A stretch of 64,000 bases of DNA from Phycisphaerae bacterium (GTDB lineage Bacteria; Planctomycetota; Phycisphaerae; Phycisphaerales; UBA1924), in NCBI GenBank assembly GCA_016794925.1, contig JAEUIW010000003.1:1-64000 (forward strand), given 5' to 3'. Under the pieces are notes generated by a model that worked only from the letters and a program-made list of their open reading frames with translations, was not told the origin of the DNA and did not search any database. A program made the translations under genes and the position numbers. Below, in pieces: positions 27,252 through 35,713 of the stretch (the stretch's first letter is position 1; every line of letters begins with the position of its first letter).

Positions 27252-28823
27252 ATGACGTCGAAATACGACACGTACACGAGCCCCCTCGCCGAGCGCAACG
27301 CCTCACCCGAGATGCTGCGCCTGTGGTCGGCACGCCACAAGTTCAACATGTGGCGGCGGGTCTGGCTGGCGGTGGCGGAGGCGCAGCACGAACTGGGACT
27401 GCCGGTGACCAAGGAGCAGGTCGGGGAGTTGCGGGCGGTCGTCGAGCGGAAGAACGCGGACGGAACGGTCGGGATCACCGACGAGGAGATCCAGAACGCC
27501 GAGAAGCACGAGCGCGAGCTGCGCCACGATGTGATGGCCCACGTGCACGCGCTGGGGGATTCGTGCCCGAGGGCACGGCCGATCATTCACCTTGGGATGA
27601 CGAGCCAGGATGTGGTGTGCAATGCGGACTACGAGGTCATTGATGCGAGTCTCGATCTCACGTTGACAAAGCTGGCGCGCGCCGCGGCCGCGATTGCGGA
27701 TTTCGCAAGCGAGCATCGGCGCACGCCCGCGCTCGGTTACACCCATTATCAGCCCGCTCAACCCACGACCGTTGGAAGGCGGGCGGCGCAATGGGCGTAC
27801 GAACTCGGCCTGTGCGTGGATCGGCTCCAGATCACCTGGGCGAGCGATCGCCGCCGCGGCCTGAAGGGCGCGACCGGCACGCAGGCGTCTTATTTCGCGC
27901 TCCTGAACGGCAGCGGCGATCGCGTGGATGATCTCGAGCTGCTCTGGGAAGCCGCGAGCTACGGCCAGCGCGAAGCGGTTCGCGACGGTCTGGAGCGAGC
28001 GGACGTTCGTCGCGACTCTATGGCTGATTTGTTCCGGAGCGTCCATCGCCTTACCGGCCAGACGTATCCCCGTGTGACCGACGCCTTTGTGCTCGCGGAT
28101 CTCGCGGCCACTGCCTCGGTGCTTCACAAGATCGCGACCGACATCCGTCTCCTCTGCAACCGCAAGGAGCTCGACGAGCCGTTCGAGTCAAAGCAGATCG
28201 GCTCCTCGGCCATGCCGTACAAGCGCAACCCGATGCGGTGCGAGCGGATCTGCGGGCTGGCTCGCTTTGTGATGAACCTTGTCGGCAACGCGTACGACAC
28301 GGCCGCGACGCAGTGGCTGGAGCGGACGCTGGACGATTCGTCGAATCGGCGGCTGTCGCTGCCCGAGGCCTTCCTCGCGCTCGACGGGGCGCTCGACCTC
28401 ATGCACAACGTGGCGTCGGGTCTCATCGTCCACGAGGCGATGGTGAAAAAGAACCTGATGGCGGAGCTCCCGTTCCTGGCCACCGAGAACATTTTGATGG
28501 AGTGCGTGAAGGCCGGCGGGGATCGTCAGACTTACCACGAGTTGATTCGCGTTCACGCGCAGGCCGCGGGGATGCGGGTGAAGCGGGAGGGCCTCGACAA
28601 CGACCTCCTGGATCGTCTCAAGGGCGACCCGCGTTTCTGGTCCGGTTCGCGCGGCGGGCCGCTCCGCGCCGAGCTCAACTGGGAGGGCCTGATGGACCCC
28701 ATGAGATACGTCGGGCGCAGCGTGGAGCAGACCGAGCGGTTTGTCCGCGAAGTGATCGAGCCGCGGCGGCAGCAGTTCGCCGACTCGATCGCGGCACTGG
28801 GCGATAGTGGTCCGAGGGTGTGA
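27252..28823 (+). CDS. purB: Adenylosuccinate lyase, eukaryote-like form
   Basis: Cleaves SAICAR and adenylosuccinate in purine synthesis. The 523-residue protein has the fumarase-superfamily signature SSAMPYKRNPMRCER, the catalytic His segments RHDVMAHVHALG and YTHYQPAQPTTVGRR, and the region LERTLDDSSNRRLSLPEAFL. By memory these match the human-type ADSL unusually well, including the N-terminal SPLAERNASPEM and GTKGTQASY-like KGATGTQASYF, rather than the shorter Bacillus or E. coli forms. The ATG at 27252 begins that conserved N-terminus. Confidence 0.93.
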   Translation: MTSKYDTYTSPLAERNASPEMLRLWSARHKFNMWRRVWLAVAEAQHELGLPVTKEQVGELRAVVERKNADGTVGITDEEIQNAEKHERELRHDVMAHVHALGDSCPRARPIIHLGMTSQDVVCNADYEVIDASLDLTLTKLARAAAAIADFASEHRRTPALGYTHYQPAQPTTVGRRAAQWAYELGLCVDRLQITWASDRRRGLKGATGTQASYFALLNGSGDRVDDLELLWEAASYGQREAVRDGLERADVRRDSMADLFRSVHRLTGQTYPRVTDAFVLADLAATASVLHKIATDIRLLCNRKELDEPFESKQIGSSAMPYKRNPMRCERICGLARFVMNLVGNAYDTAATQWLERTLDDSSNRRLSLPEAFLALDGALDLMHNVASGLIVHEAMVKKNLMAELPFLATENILMECVKAGGDRQTYHELIRVHAQAAGMRVKREGLDNDLLDRLKGDPRFWSGSRGGPLRAELNWEGLMDPMRYVGRSVEQTERFVREVIEPRRQQFADSIAALGDSGPRV

Positions 28824-28870
28824 GGTTCGTCTCACGGGTTCGATCGATCCCATCGAAAGGAGACTCAAGC

Positions 28871-29539
28871 GTGGCGAAGGTCAAGCGATCGAGCGGGCGC
28901 GCACCCGGCACGCGTGGCGCACGGCGTGCCTCCGGCGCCGGGGAACCAGCGGGGTTCCGGCTGGGGGATCACACGTTTGACGACGCGGACAGCCAGGGCC
29001 CGGACCCGCGTTTCGCGGCGATCCTGAGCGGGCGGCCGATGCCCAAGCCGCGGCAGATCCTGGGGGCGCCGCCGCCGACCTACCTCGACGGGTTCGTTCG
29101 GGAATCGACACGGCGATCGCCCGCCGCCAAGGAGCTGCTGCGCGGCCGTTTCTGCGGCCACGGCGAGACGACGATGACGGTGTTCGACGTGGTGATCGAT
29201 GGGCAGACGGAACTGGAGTTGGATGGGATCGGCAACGACGAAGGGGACGAGCGGAACTTCCCACTGGTGGCGGCGCGCCGGCCCGGGGGCGAATGGGTGG
29301 TTCTGTTCCGGCGAGCCTGGGAGGAGTCTCAGGAGACCCTGATGGGGATCAAGCGATCGAAGGTCTCCAAGGCTGAAATGAAGCGGCTCACGGAGCCCAC
29401 GCCGGGGGTTCAGATCTCGATCGGCTTCGAGTATCCCAGCGATGCCGATTCGCGCGATTGCGTGACGTGGCTGACCATCGACGCGCTGTTCAAGGGGAAG
29501 AGCAAGCCGATCTGCATGGTCAACGCGGAATTGGCGTGA
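28871..29539 (+). CDS. Conserved hypothetical protein
   Basis: A 222-residue protein that I do not recognise. The first 40 residues are basic and low-complexity; the rest appears ordered, with segments such as GDHTFDDADSQGPDPRFAAIL, FDVVIDGQTELELDGIG and CVTWLTIDALFKGKSKPICMVN. No signal peptide or membrane segment is visible. The GTG at 28871 is preceded by AAAGGAG at eight bases, better than the upstream GTG at 28820. It follows purB by 47 bases and may be co-transcribed. Confidence 0.6.
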   Translation: MAKVKRSSGRAPGTRGARRASGAGEPAGFRLGDHTFDDADSQGPDPRFAAILSGRPMPKPRQILGAPPPTYLDGFVRESTRRSPAAKELLRGRFCGHGETTMTVFDVVIDGQTELELDGIGNDEGDERNFPLVAARRPGGEWVVLFRRAWEESQETLMGIKRSKVSKAEMKRLTEPTPGVQISIGFEYPSDADSRDCVTWLTIDALFKGKSKPICMVNAELA

Positions 29540-29549
29540 CGGCCGACGC

Positions 29550-30101
29550 TCACACCCGGCGGTACATGTGGATCTGGTCCCACGTGGTGCCGTCGTCGTG
29601 CTTGCAGCCGTCGGGGAACATGCCGTACTGGATGAACCCGAATCGGCGGTAGAGCGCGCGTGCATGGGCGTTGGCCGCGTACACGGCGAGCGTGATGATC
29701 GAGAGCTCCGGGCGCGACTCGGCCCATCGGACGGCCTCGGTCATGAGCGCCGTGCCCACGCCGCGCGAGCGGTGCGAGGAGCGCACGCTCATGCCGAGAT
29801 CGACGATGTGCCGCACCTTTCGTTTGGGGGTGGTCTGCCGCATGACGAGGGCGCCGAGCACCTCGCCGGGTTCGGGCGGGCGATGGGGGAGGTCGGCGTC
29901 GACGGCGATCAGGAACGCCTGGTCCGGGTGCGCGAGGGTGTCGGCGAGGAAGGCCCGCTCCTGGTCCAGGGTCATGGTGAACTCGTCCGCCTGGGTGAGC
30001 GTGAACATGGACGTCCGGAATGTTTCGCGCGCGCATTCCAGCACCGCCGCGGCGTCCTCGGGCGTGGCGGTACGAACGCCGCAGCATCCGGACGGTTTCA
30101 T
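29550..30101 (-). CDS. GNAT-family N-acetyltransferase
   Basis: A 183-residue acetyltransferase. The acetyl-CoA pyrophosphate loop is seen in SHRSRGVGTALMTEAVRWAE (motif A, R/Q-x-x-G-x-G/A), followed by motif B in NAHARALYRRFGFIQYG. The substrate is not predictable; the pattern is that of RimI-like or small-molecule acetylases. The ATG at 30101 is chosen since upstream codons look non-coding. It is divergent from gmhB. Confidence 0.85.
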   Translation of the reverse strand: MKPSGCCGVRTATPEDAAAVLECARETFRTSMFTLTQADEFTMTLDQERAFLADTLAHPDQAFLIAVDADLPHRPPEPGEVLGALVMRQTTPKRKVRHIVDLGMSVRSSHRSRGVGTALMTEAVRWAESRPELSIITLAVYAANAHARALYRRFGFIQYGMFPDGCKHDDGTTWDQIHMYRRV

Positions 30102-30191
30102 GGGGTGGACGGCGATCGGGAGGGAGGCCACGTGGGACTTTAGACGCCGCTGGGCCGGGTCCGCGCGGCCTGAAATCGCTATGGTGTGGGC

Positions 30192-30809
30192 ATGGGACCC
30201 GCAGTTTTCATTGATCGTGACGACACGCTTGTCGATACCCGACGGGCCACGGCGGGGACGGACCATCCGGGCGACCTGCTCGATCCGGCGTTGGTCTCGC
30301 TCCTTCCGGGCGCCGGCGCGGCGTGCGCGCGCCTGGCGGACGCGGGCTATGCGCTGGTCGTGGTCTCCAACCAGGGCGCGGTCGCGCGGGACCGCTGCGC
30401 ACTGGAGGACGTCGAGTCCGTGAACGACCGGTTGCGCGAGCTCCTCGCCCAGGCGGGCGCGGCGCTCGCCGCGACGTACTACTGCCCGTTCCACCCGGCC
30501 GGGGAGCCCGGCCCGTTCAGCATCGAGCACCCCTGGCGGAAGCCCGCTCCGGGCATGATCGCCGCGGCCACGCGCGAACTGGACCTGGACCTGCGCGGCT
30601 CGTGGCTGGTGGGCGACTCGTTGCGGGATATTCAAGCCGGACTGGCGGCGGGCCTGGCGCGATCGCGGACCATCCTGGTGTCGCAGTCGGCACCGATGTC
30701 GGAGGGCGCGGAGACCGAACCGGGCGCGGTGCTGCCGCACTTGTCGGCCGCGGCCGATTTCATTCTCACGCATCCGTCGTTCATGCTTCCCCGCGGCGCG
30801 CCGAACTAG
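30192..30809 (+). CDS. gmhB: D-glycero-D-manno-heptose bisphosphate phosphatase-like HAD protein (GmhB)
   Basis: HAD-superfamily phosphatase of 205 residues, probably removing the C7 phosphate from heptose bisphosphate for ADP-heptose synthesis. Motif I is FIDRDDTLVD (nucleophile Asp8), motif II VVVSNQ and motif III/IV KPAPGMI...LVGDSLRDIQAG. GmhB normally has a zinc loop CxH...CxC; here CPFH is kept but the second CxC is replaced by EHPWRKP, so zinc binding is doubtful and histidinol-phosphate phosphatase is an alternative. The adjacent heptosyltransferase supports the LPS core role. Confidence 0.78.
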   Translation: MGPAVFIDRDDTLVDTRRATAGTDHPGDLLDPALVSLLPGAGAACARLADAGYALVVVSNQGAVARDRCALEDVESVNDRLRELLAQAGAALAATYYCPFHPAGEPGPFSIEHPWRKPAPGMIAAATRELDLDLRGSWLVGDSLRDIQAGLAAGLARSRTILVSQSAPMSEGAETEPGAVLPHLSAAADFILTHPSFMLPRGAPN

Positions 30810-30824
30810 GGACGTCCCCACGCG

Positions 30825-32123
30825 ATGGCCCCCGCACGCCACCAGCCGGGTTCATCTCGTGCCGCGCCGCGGGCCGGCGCGGGTTCGGGTTCGTCCGCGC
30901 GGGCGGGCGTCGCGCCACGAGCCGGGCCGCGCGTGCTGGTGATGATGCCCACGTGGCTCGGGGACACCGTGATGGCCACGCCGGCGCTGCGGCTTCTTGG
31001 GGAAACGGTCCCGGGCGCCGAAGTCCACGCCCTTGCGACGGCGGGGCTCGACGAGGTGCTGCGCGGCAGCCCGGTGGTGACCGAGTTGCACGTGGCGCGC
31101 TCGTCGAGGTTTCACGATCGGGCCACGGCCTGCTTGGCGCTGCGACGCTACCGATTCGAGGCGGCCCTTGTCCTGCCGAATTCGTTTTCATCGGCGTTGG
31201 CAATGCGGCTGTCGGGGATCCCGATTCGGCTCGGATACGCCCGCGACGGCCGCGGCTTTCTCCTGACGCACCATCTCGAACCGGGCCGCAGAGTCGCCCC
31301 CCACAAGGGTTGGGCGTTGGTCAGCGCCGTGAACTACTACTTCGAGGCGGCGCGGGCGCTGGCGGGCGTGCTGGGGACGATGACGGCGGTTCAGCCAGGT
31401 CCGTTGGAGCTCGGTGTCACGGCCGAGCAGAAACGGCGCGCGGACGAGGCGCTCCGCCGGGCGGGCGTCGGGCCAAGAGAGGCGAGCGGTGGTGGGCGGG
31501 GGGAGGGTGGGGGGTTTGCGGTGCTCAACCCGGGGGCGAACAACCCAGCGAAACGCTGGCCGGCAGAACGATTTGCGGAACTCGCCGCCAACCTGACGAG
31601 GAACTTCGGTCTGAGCGTGTTGCTGAGCGGCGCTCCCGGTGAGGCGCGACTTGTCGCCGAGGTCGCCGGTCGGGCGCGAGGGATGCTCAAGGGAGCGGCC
31701 GGGGCCAGGGGGGCGGACAGTCCTCGGCTGGTCGAATTGCCAGGCATGGGTCTGGGCCTCGGCGTGCTTAAGGCGGTGATTGCGCGCGCGGCGTTGTTGG
31801 TGACGAACGATACCGGCCCGCGTCACCTGGCCGCGGGGTTCGGCGTGCCCCGGGTGGTGCTGTTCGGCCCCACCGATCCGCGTTGGACCACCTTGCCGGG
31901 GGATCCTGATGGCATGGAGCGCGAGGCGGCGTTGCTCGCGGAGCCCGAATTGCCCGAAACGGAAGTGGCCGACGACCATCCTGACCGCTGTCGCATCGAG
32001 CGGATCGAGTCGCGTCGGGTGCTCGAAGCCTGCGAGCGAATGCTGCGCGTCGGACCGGCGGAGGGGGAGCGGGGCGGGTCGGAGCGAGGTGCCCGGCCAG
32101 CGGCGCCTAGGCGGCCGACTTGA
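30825..32123 (+). CDS. waaF: LPS heptosyltransferase, GT9 family (WaaF-like)
   Basis: Glycosyltransferase family 9 enzyme transferring heptose from ADP-heptose to the inner core of lipopolysaccharide. The 432-residue protein begins with about 35 low-complexity residues, then VLVMMPTWLGDTVMATPAL (Rossmann start), NSFSSALAMRLSGIP, NPGANNPAKRWPAERF and VTNDTGPRHLAAGFGVPRVVLFGPTDP, the GT9 donor-binding motif. It follows gmhB by 15 bases, forming a two-gene heptose unit, and indicates an LPS-bearing outer membrane. WaaC or WaaQ specificity cannot be separated by eye. Confidence 0.88.
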   Translation: MAPARHQPGSSRAAPRAGAGSGSSARAGVAPRAGPRVLVMMPTWLGDTVMATPALRLLGETVPGAEVHALATAGLDEVLRGSPVVTELHVARSSRFHDRATACLALRRYRFEAALVLPNSFSSALAMRLSGIPIRLGYARDGRGFLLTHHLEPGRRVAPHKGWALVSAVNYYFEAARALAGVLGTMTAVQPGPLELGVTAEQKRRADEALRRAGVGPREASGGGRGEGGGFAVLNPGANNPAKRWPAERFAELAANLTRNFGLSVLLSGAPGEARLVAEVAGRARGMLKGAAGARGADSPRLVELPGMGLGLGVLKAVIARAALLVTNDTGPRHLAAGFGVPRVVLFGPTDPRWTTLPGDPDGMEREAALLAEPELPETEVADDHPDRCRIERIESRRVLEACERMLRVGPAEGERGGSERGARPAAPRRPT

Positions 32124-32553
32124 TGCGGTTGGAGAGACGTGCGAGTCGTACGGTCGTGTCTGGCGGCGGCGGGACGATGGGAGCGCCGTCGGCGCTGACG
32201 AGCACCTGGTGGACGCACTCGCCGCGATACCCGAAGCCGAAGAGCCGCCACCGCACGCTCGCGAAGCGCTTGTCGAGGGCCCGAACAAGCCGGCTGAGCC
32301 GGTGCAGCGAGGCCGCGAGCGCGGGATCGGCGATGTGGATCGAGCCGACGTGCGCGACCAGTTCAACGCGTCCCGCGGCGAGCGTGTCCATGTCCGGGAA
32401 TGTCGCTTCGTGACTCCAGTCAAGCCAGGTCATGGCGTCGGAAGAAGCCGGGCTGGGCGCCGCGTGAACGGTCCACTGTTGGTCAACCGCCCACATGAGG
32501 GCCGGGCCCGCCTTCGGGTCATGGCCGATGTGTTGGTACTCAAGACAAGTCAT
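32107..32553 (-). CDS. Hypothetical protein
   Basis: A 148-residue protein not recognised. It begins MTCLEYQHIGHDPKAGP and shows ordered stretches such as GRVELVAHVGSIHIADPALAA and RWRLFGFGYRGECVHQVLVS. GGAGG stands ten bases before the ATG. The end overlaps the 3' end of waaF by 17 bases in convergent orientation. No signal peptide or membrane segment is visible. Confidence 0.55.
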   Translation of the reverse strand: MTCLEYQHIGHDPKAGPALMWAVDQQWTVHAAPSPASSDAMTWLDWSHEATFPDMDTLAAGRVELVAHVGSIHIADPALAASLHRLSRLVRALDKRFASVRWRLFGFGYRGECVHQVLVSADGAPIVPPPPDTTVRLARLSNRIKSAA

Positions 32554-32964
32554 GTGCGGCCTCCGGTGCGTGGTCTAGGTGATCGGTCCTGGCAGGCATG
32601 GTTTGGACCGATTCGCGCGTGTTTGACGCGTGGGACGGGGTTGCGGTCGTCATACCCCGCACAGCCTGCACGAAGCGGCGGCGCGACCCGATCGGGTGCT
32701 CGTCCGGCTGTGCGGACAGGGCGGTTTGTGCGGACGGCGCGGGTGTTGGGCGGGGTTATGGGAAGTTCAGATCCGCGCCCCGAACTTCCAGCGCGTGGGA
32801 AGCCGGTGTCGGGTCCGGTTATCCAAGCCCGCGGTGAGGGGATCCGCCGACCGTCAGCCGGCCCTTGACCCGTCACCGAGATGCCCTAGCATGGTGTTCG
32901 CCCGGCACTTGGGCGGCGGGTTTCGGGCGTGTGCTGATGGCAGCCGCGCCGCGGCCGACAATCC
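32554..32964 (+). other. Intergenic stretch before tRNA-Ala
   Basis: About 410 bases between a minus-strand hypothetical gene and tRNA-Ala. Open frames here are low-complexity Arg/Pro/Gly-rich shadows with no family resemblance. The part next to 32553 is the leader of the minus-strand gene; the rest presumably holds the tRNA promoter, but no strong -35/-10 pair stands out. Confidence 0.5.
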
Positions 32965-33037
32965 GGGGGCGTAGCTCAGTTGGTAGAGCGCATCCATGGC
33001 ATGGATGAGGTCGAGAGTTCGAGTCTCTTCGCCTCCA
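32965..33037 (+). tRNA. tRNA-Ala (GGC)
   Basis: A 73-base cloverleaf. The acceptor GGGGGCG pairs with CGCCTCC (one G-T), the D stem is GCTC/GAGC, the anticodon stem CATCC/GGATG encloses loop ATGGCAT giving anticodon GGC, and the T arm contains TTCGAGT. The discriminator base is A. CCA is not encoded. A short T run follows. Confidence 0.95.
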
Positions 33038-33169
33038 CTTTTCCGGAACGAGCGCCGACGCGGATCCCGGGCCGATCCGGGGACGGCGCGCCGTGCGCCG
33101 ATTGAGGTCGTTTGCAGTTTGCTGATGGGATGCGTTCGGGGCGCAGCGCGGAACACGCGCGCCCGGTTG

Positions 33170-33706
33170 TTAACCGAGCCTGCTGCGAAGGTCGCGGATC
33201 GATGCCCTCCAGGACTCGTGGTGGTCGGTCTCCGCCCAGAGGTCGTTGAGTTCCGAGGCGAGGACCCGATCCAGGGCCTCGTGCGCGACGCGCCCGAGCC
33301 TGGGCATCGATCTCACGGGTGAATCGGTCGACGCGATCCAGCGGGCGATCTCGGCGAGGGCGTCCGAATCGTCGTCCTCCTCGTCGCCGGCGCTATCCAC
33401 CGCGGCGAGCAGCTCGGCGCCGGGTTTTCCGAAAAGAGCCGCGACAACCTCGGACGCGGCGACGACGTGCGCGGCGAGCTCGGCGTCGATGGGCTCGCCG
33501 GCCGGTGCGTCGTTGCAGGTGAGCAAAGGAGCGGTGAGGAGGTCCTCCTTTGAGAGGTCCTCGTCGCCGTCCTCTTCGTCGTCCAAGCCGGCGCCGGGCC
33601 CATCGGGATCGTCGGAATTGAAACCGGACTCCTCGGCCTGAGCGAACATGTCCGCCCAATCGAGCGAGTCGTCATTCTCGAATGCACCGGTTCCCCACGC
33701 GGCCAT
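33170..33706 (-). CDS. DUF4259 domain protein
   Basis: A 178-residue acidic protein beginning MAAWGTGAFENDDSLDWADM, the hallmark N-terminus of DUF4259. The middle (about 35-55) is a run of Asp/Glu. The later part includes AEIARWIA and RDLRSRLG helical segments. The function of the family is unknown. It lies 25 bases downstream of pckA on the same strand and may be read through from it. Confidence 0.8.
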   Translation of the reverse strand: MAAWGTGAFENDDSLDWADMFAQAEESGFNSDDPDGPGAGLDDEEDGDEDLSKEDLLTAPLLTCNDAPAGEPIDAELAAHVVAASEVVAALFGKPGAELLAAVDSAGDEEDDDSDALAEIARWIASTDSPVRSMPRLGRVAHEALDRVLASELNDLWAETDHHESWRASIRDLRSRLG

Positions 33707-33731
33707 GCGGGTGCTCCGTTGGATGGTCCGT

Positions 33732-35324
33732 TCAGCCCTTCGGGCCGGCGTTGCGGACGGCGTCGGTCATGTCGAATTTCTTGTCATTGGCTCGGAACTT
33801 GGCGGCCAGCTCGCGTGCCTTGGCGTCGTACTCGGCGCCGCTCTTCCAGGTGTTGCGGGGGTTGAGCACCTCGCCCGGGACGCCCTCGACGCGATCGGGG
33901 AGGGGCAGACCGAAGATCGGGTCCGGGCTGAAGCGGGCGTTGCGGAGGGTGCCGTTGAGGATCGCGCTGACGAACGCCCGGGTGTACGTGAGGCTGAAGC
34001 GCTGGCCGACGCCGTACGGCCCGCCGGTCCAGCCGGTGTTGAGCAGCCAGACGTCGGCGTTGTGCCGCGCGACCCTGGACGCGAGCATCTCGGCGTACAC
34101 CATGGCGGGCCGGGGCAAGAAGGGCCCGCCGAAGCACGCGGAGAAGTTCGGCTGCGGCTCCTTGACGCCCAGCTCGGTGCCCGCGAGCTTGCTCGTGTAG
34201 CCGTTGATGAAGAAGTACATGGCCTGCTCGCGGGTGAGCTTGGAGACCGGCGGCATCACGCCGTACGCGTCGGCGGTCAGGAATACCACGTTCTTGGGAT
34301 GACCCGCGACGCTGGGGATGATCGCGCCATCGATGAAATCAAGCGGGTACGTGGCGCGGCTGTTCTCGGCGATGGCATCGCTGTCGTAATCAGGGACGCG
34401 GGTCCGGTCGTCGATCACGACATTCTCGAGGACGCTGCCGAAGCGGATGGCGTTCCAGATCTGCGGCTCGCCCTCGCGGCTGAGCTTGATGCACTTGGCG
34501 TAGCAGCCGCCCTCGAAATTGAAGACGCCGGAATCGGACCAGCCGTGCTCGTCGTCGCCGATGAGGGCGCGGTTGGGGTCCGCCGAGAGGGTGGTCTTGC
34601 CGGTGCCGGAGAGGCCGAAGAAGAGCGCGACGTTCGACGGGTCGCGCTTGTCCACGTTGCACGAGCAGTGCATGGGGAAGACGCCGGCCTCGGGCATGTC
34701 GAAGTTCATCGCGTAGAAGAGCGATTTTTTCATCTCGCCGGCGTACTCGCTGCCCACGATGACCACGAGCTTGCGTTCCAGGCTCTGCACGATGATCACG
34801 GGCGACTTGACTCCCAGACGAGCCTGCTCGTCGGCGGTGAGGCGGCGCTTGCCCGCGTTCAGGATGGTCCAGTCGTGGTTCCATTTCGCGTTCGGCCCGG
34901 CCGCGCGCGAGCCGGTGGGGATGAAGAGCGTGCGGATGAAGAGGCTGTGCCAGGCCTGCTCGGTGACGACGCGGGCGCCCAGCCGATGCGCGGGGTCCGC
35001 GCCAACGAAGCCCTCGAAAACGAAGACACTCTTCTGGGCGTTGAGGTGATCGGTGGCGATCTTCAGCACGGCGTCGAAGTTCGCCGGCGTGATCGGCAGG
35101 TTAAACCCTCCCCACCCGATCTTGGCATGGATGCCGGGCGAGTCTTCGAGGTACTTGTCCTTGGGGGAGCGACCGGTGCGGTCGCCGGTCCGGCAGACGA
35201 GGCCGCCGTTGGACGCCAGCACGCCCTCGCCGCGGGACACGGCCATTTCGATGAGGCGTGCCGGGGCGATGTTCGCGAGCACGCGGGACGGCGAAAGATC
35301 AAGACCGGGGATGGTGCTGGCCAT
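33732..35324 (-). CDS. pckA: Phosphoenolpyruvate carboxykinase (ATP)
   Basis: Converts oxaloacetate and ATP to PEP, CO2 and ADP at the start of gluconeogenesis. The 530-residue protein has the P-loop GLSGTGKT at 237-244, the metal-binding IGDDEHGWS segment, FNFEGGCYAKC, the substrate-binding GRSPKDKY near the N-terminus and LNTGWTGGPYG. The ATG at 35324 is preceded by GAGGTGA at nine bases; the longer upstream frame lacks similarity to the family. This is the bacterial/plant ATP type, not the GTP type. Confidence 0.95.
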   Translation of the reverse strand: MASTIPGLDLSPSRVLANIAPARLIEMAVSRGEGVLASNGGLVCRTGDRTGRSPKDKYLEDSPGIHAKIGWGGFNLPITPANFDAVLKIATDHLNAQKSVFVFEGFVGADPAHRLGARVVTEQAWHSLFIRTLFIPTGSRAAGPNAKWNHDWTILNAGKRRLTADEQARLGVKSPVIIVQSLERKLVVIVGSEYAGEMKKSLFYAMNFDMPEAGVFPMHCSCNVDKRDPSNVALFFGLSGTGKTTLSADPNRALIGDDEHGWSDSGVFNFEGGCYAKCIKLSREGEPQIWNAIRFGSVLENVVIDDRTRVPDYDSDAIAENSRATYPLDFIDGAIIPSVAGHPKNVVFLTADAYGVMPPVSKLTREQAMYFFINGYTSKLAGTELGVKEPQPNFSACFGGPFLPRPAMVYAEMLASRVARHNADVWLLNTGWTGGPYGVGQRFSLTYTRAFVSAILNGTLRNARFSPDPIFGLPLPDRVEGVPGEVLNPRNTWKSGAEYDAKARELAAKFRANDKKFDMTDAVRNAGPKG

Positions 35325-35575
35325 GCGGCGATTCACCTCGAAATTGTGTGCGGCGGAGCGGTCCATCGGGGTGCGCGAGCCCGACCGAATCCTGTCTTCA
35401 ACAGCCCGAAGAACCTTTCGAATCGGGTACGACAATAGCGCTTTCATGTTACCATCGGGGGCGGATCAAGCGCCGAATTTGTCAGCGTTTGGTTCGGTCG
35501 GCGTTGACCGGTACCGCAGTGCGGAAGTACGCTTGTTTGTTCGGTCCGGTGCCCAAGGGCACGGGTTCCGCGGAC

Positions 35576-35649
35576 GGTGGCCATAGCTCAGTTGGTAGAG
35601 CACCGGGTTGTGGTCCCGGTTGTCGCGGGTTCGAGCCCCGTTGGCCACC
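35576..35649 (+). tRNA. tRNA-His (GTG)
   Basis: A 74-base tRNA including the extra G at position -1 that is specific to tRNA-His, here opposite C73. The acceptor GTGGCCA pairs with TGGCCAC, the anticodon stem CCGGG/CCCGG holds loop TTGTGGT with anticodon GTG, and the T loop is TTCGAGC. CCA is not encoded. Confidence 0.96.
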
Positions 35650-35713
35650 CTTGGCGCGCATTCTCTGGAAGAGGCTCGTTCGTCGGGCGCATGTGCTGCA
35701 AATCTGACCGGGA

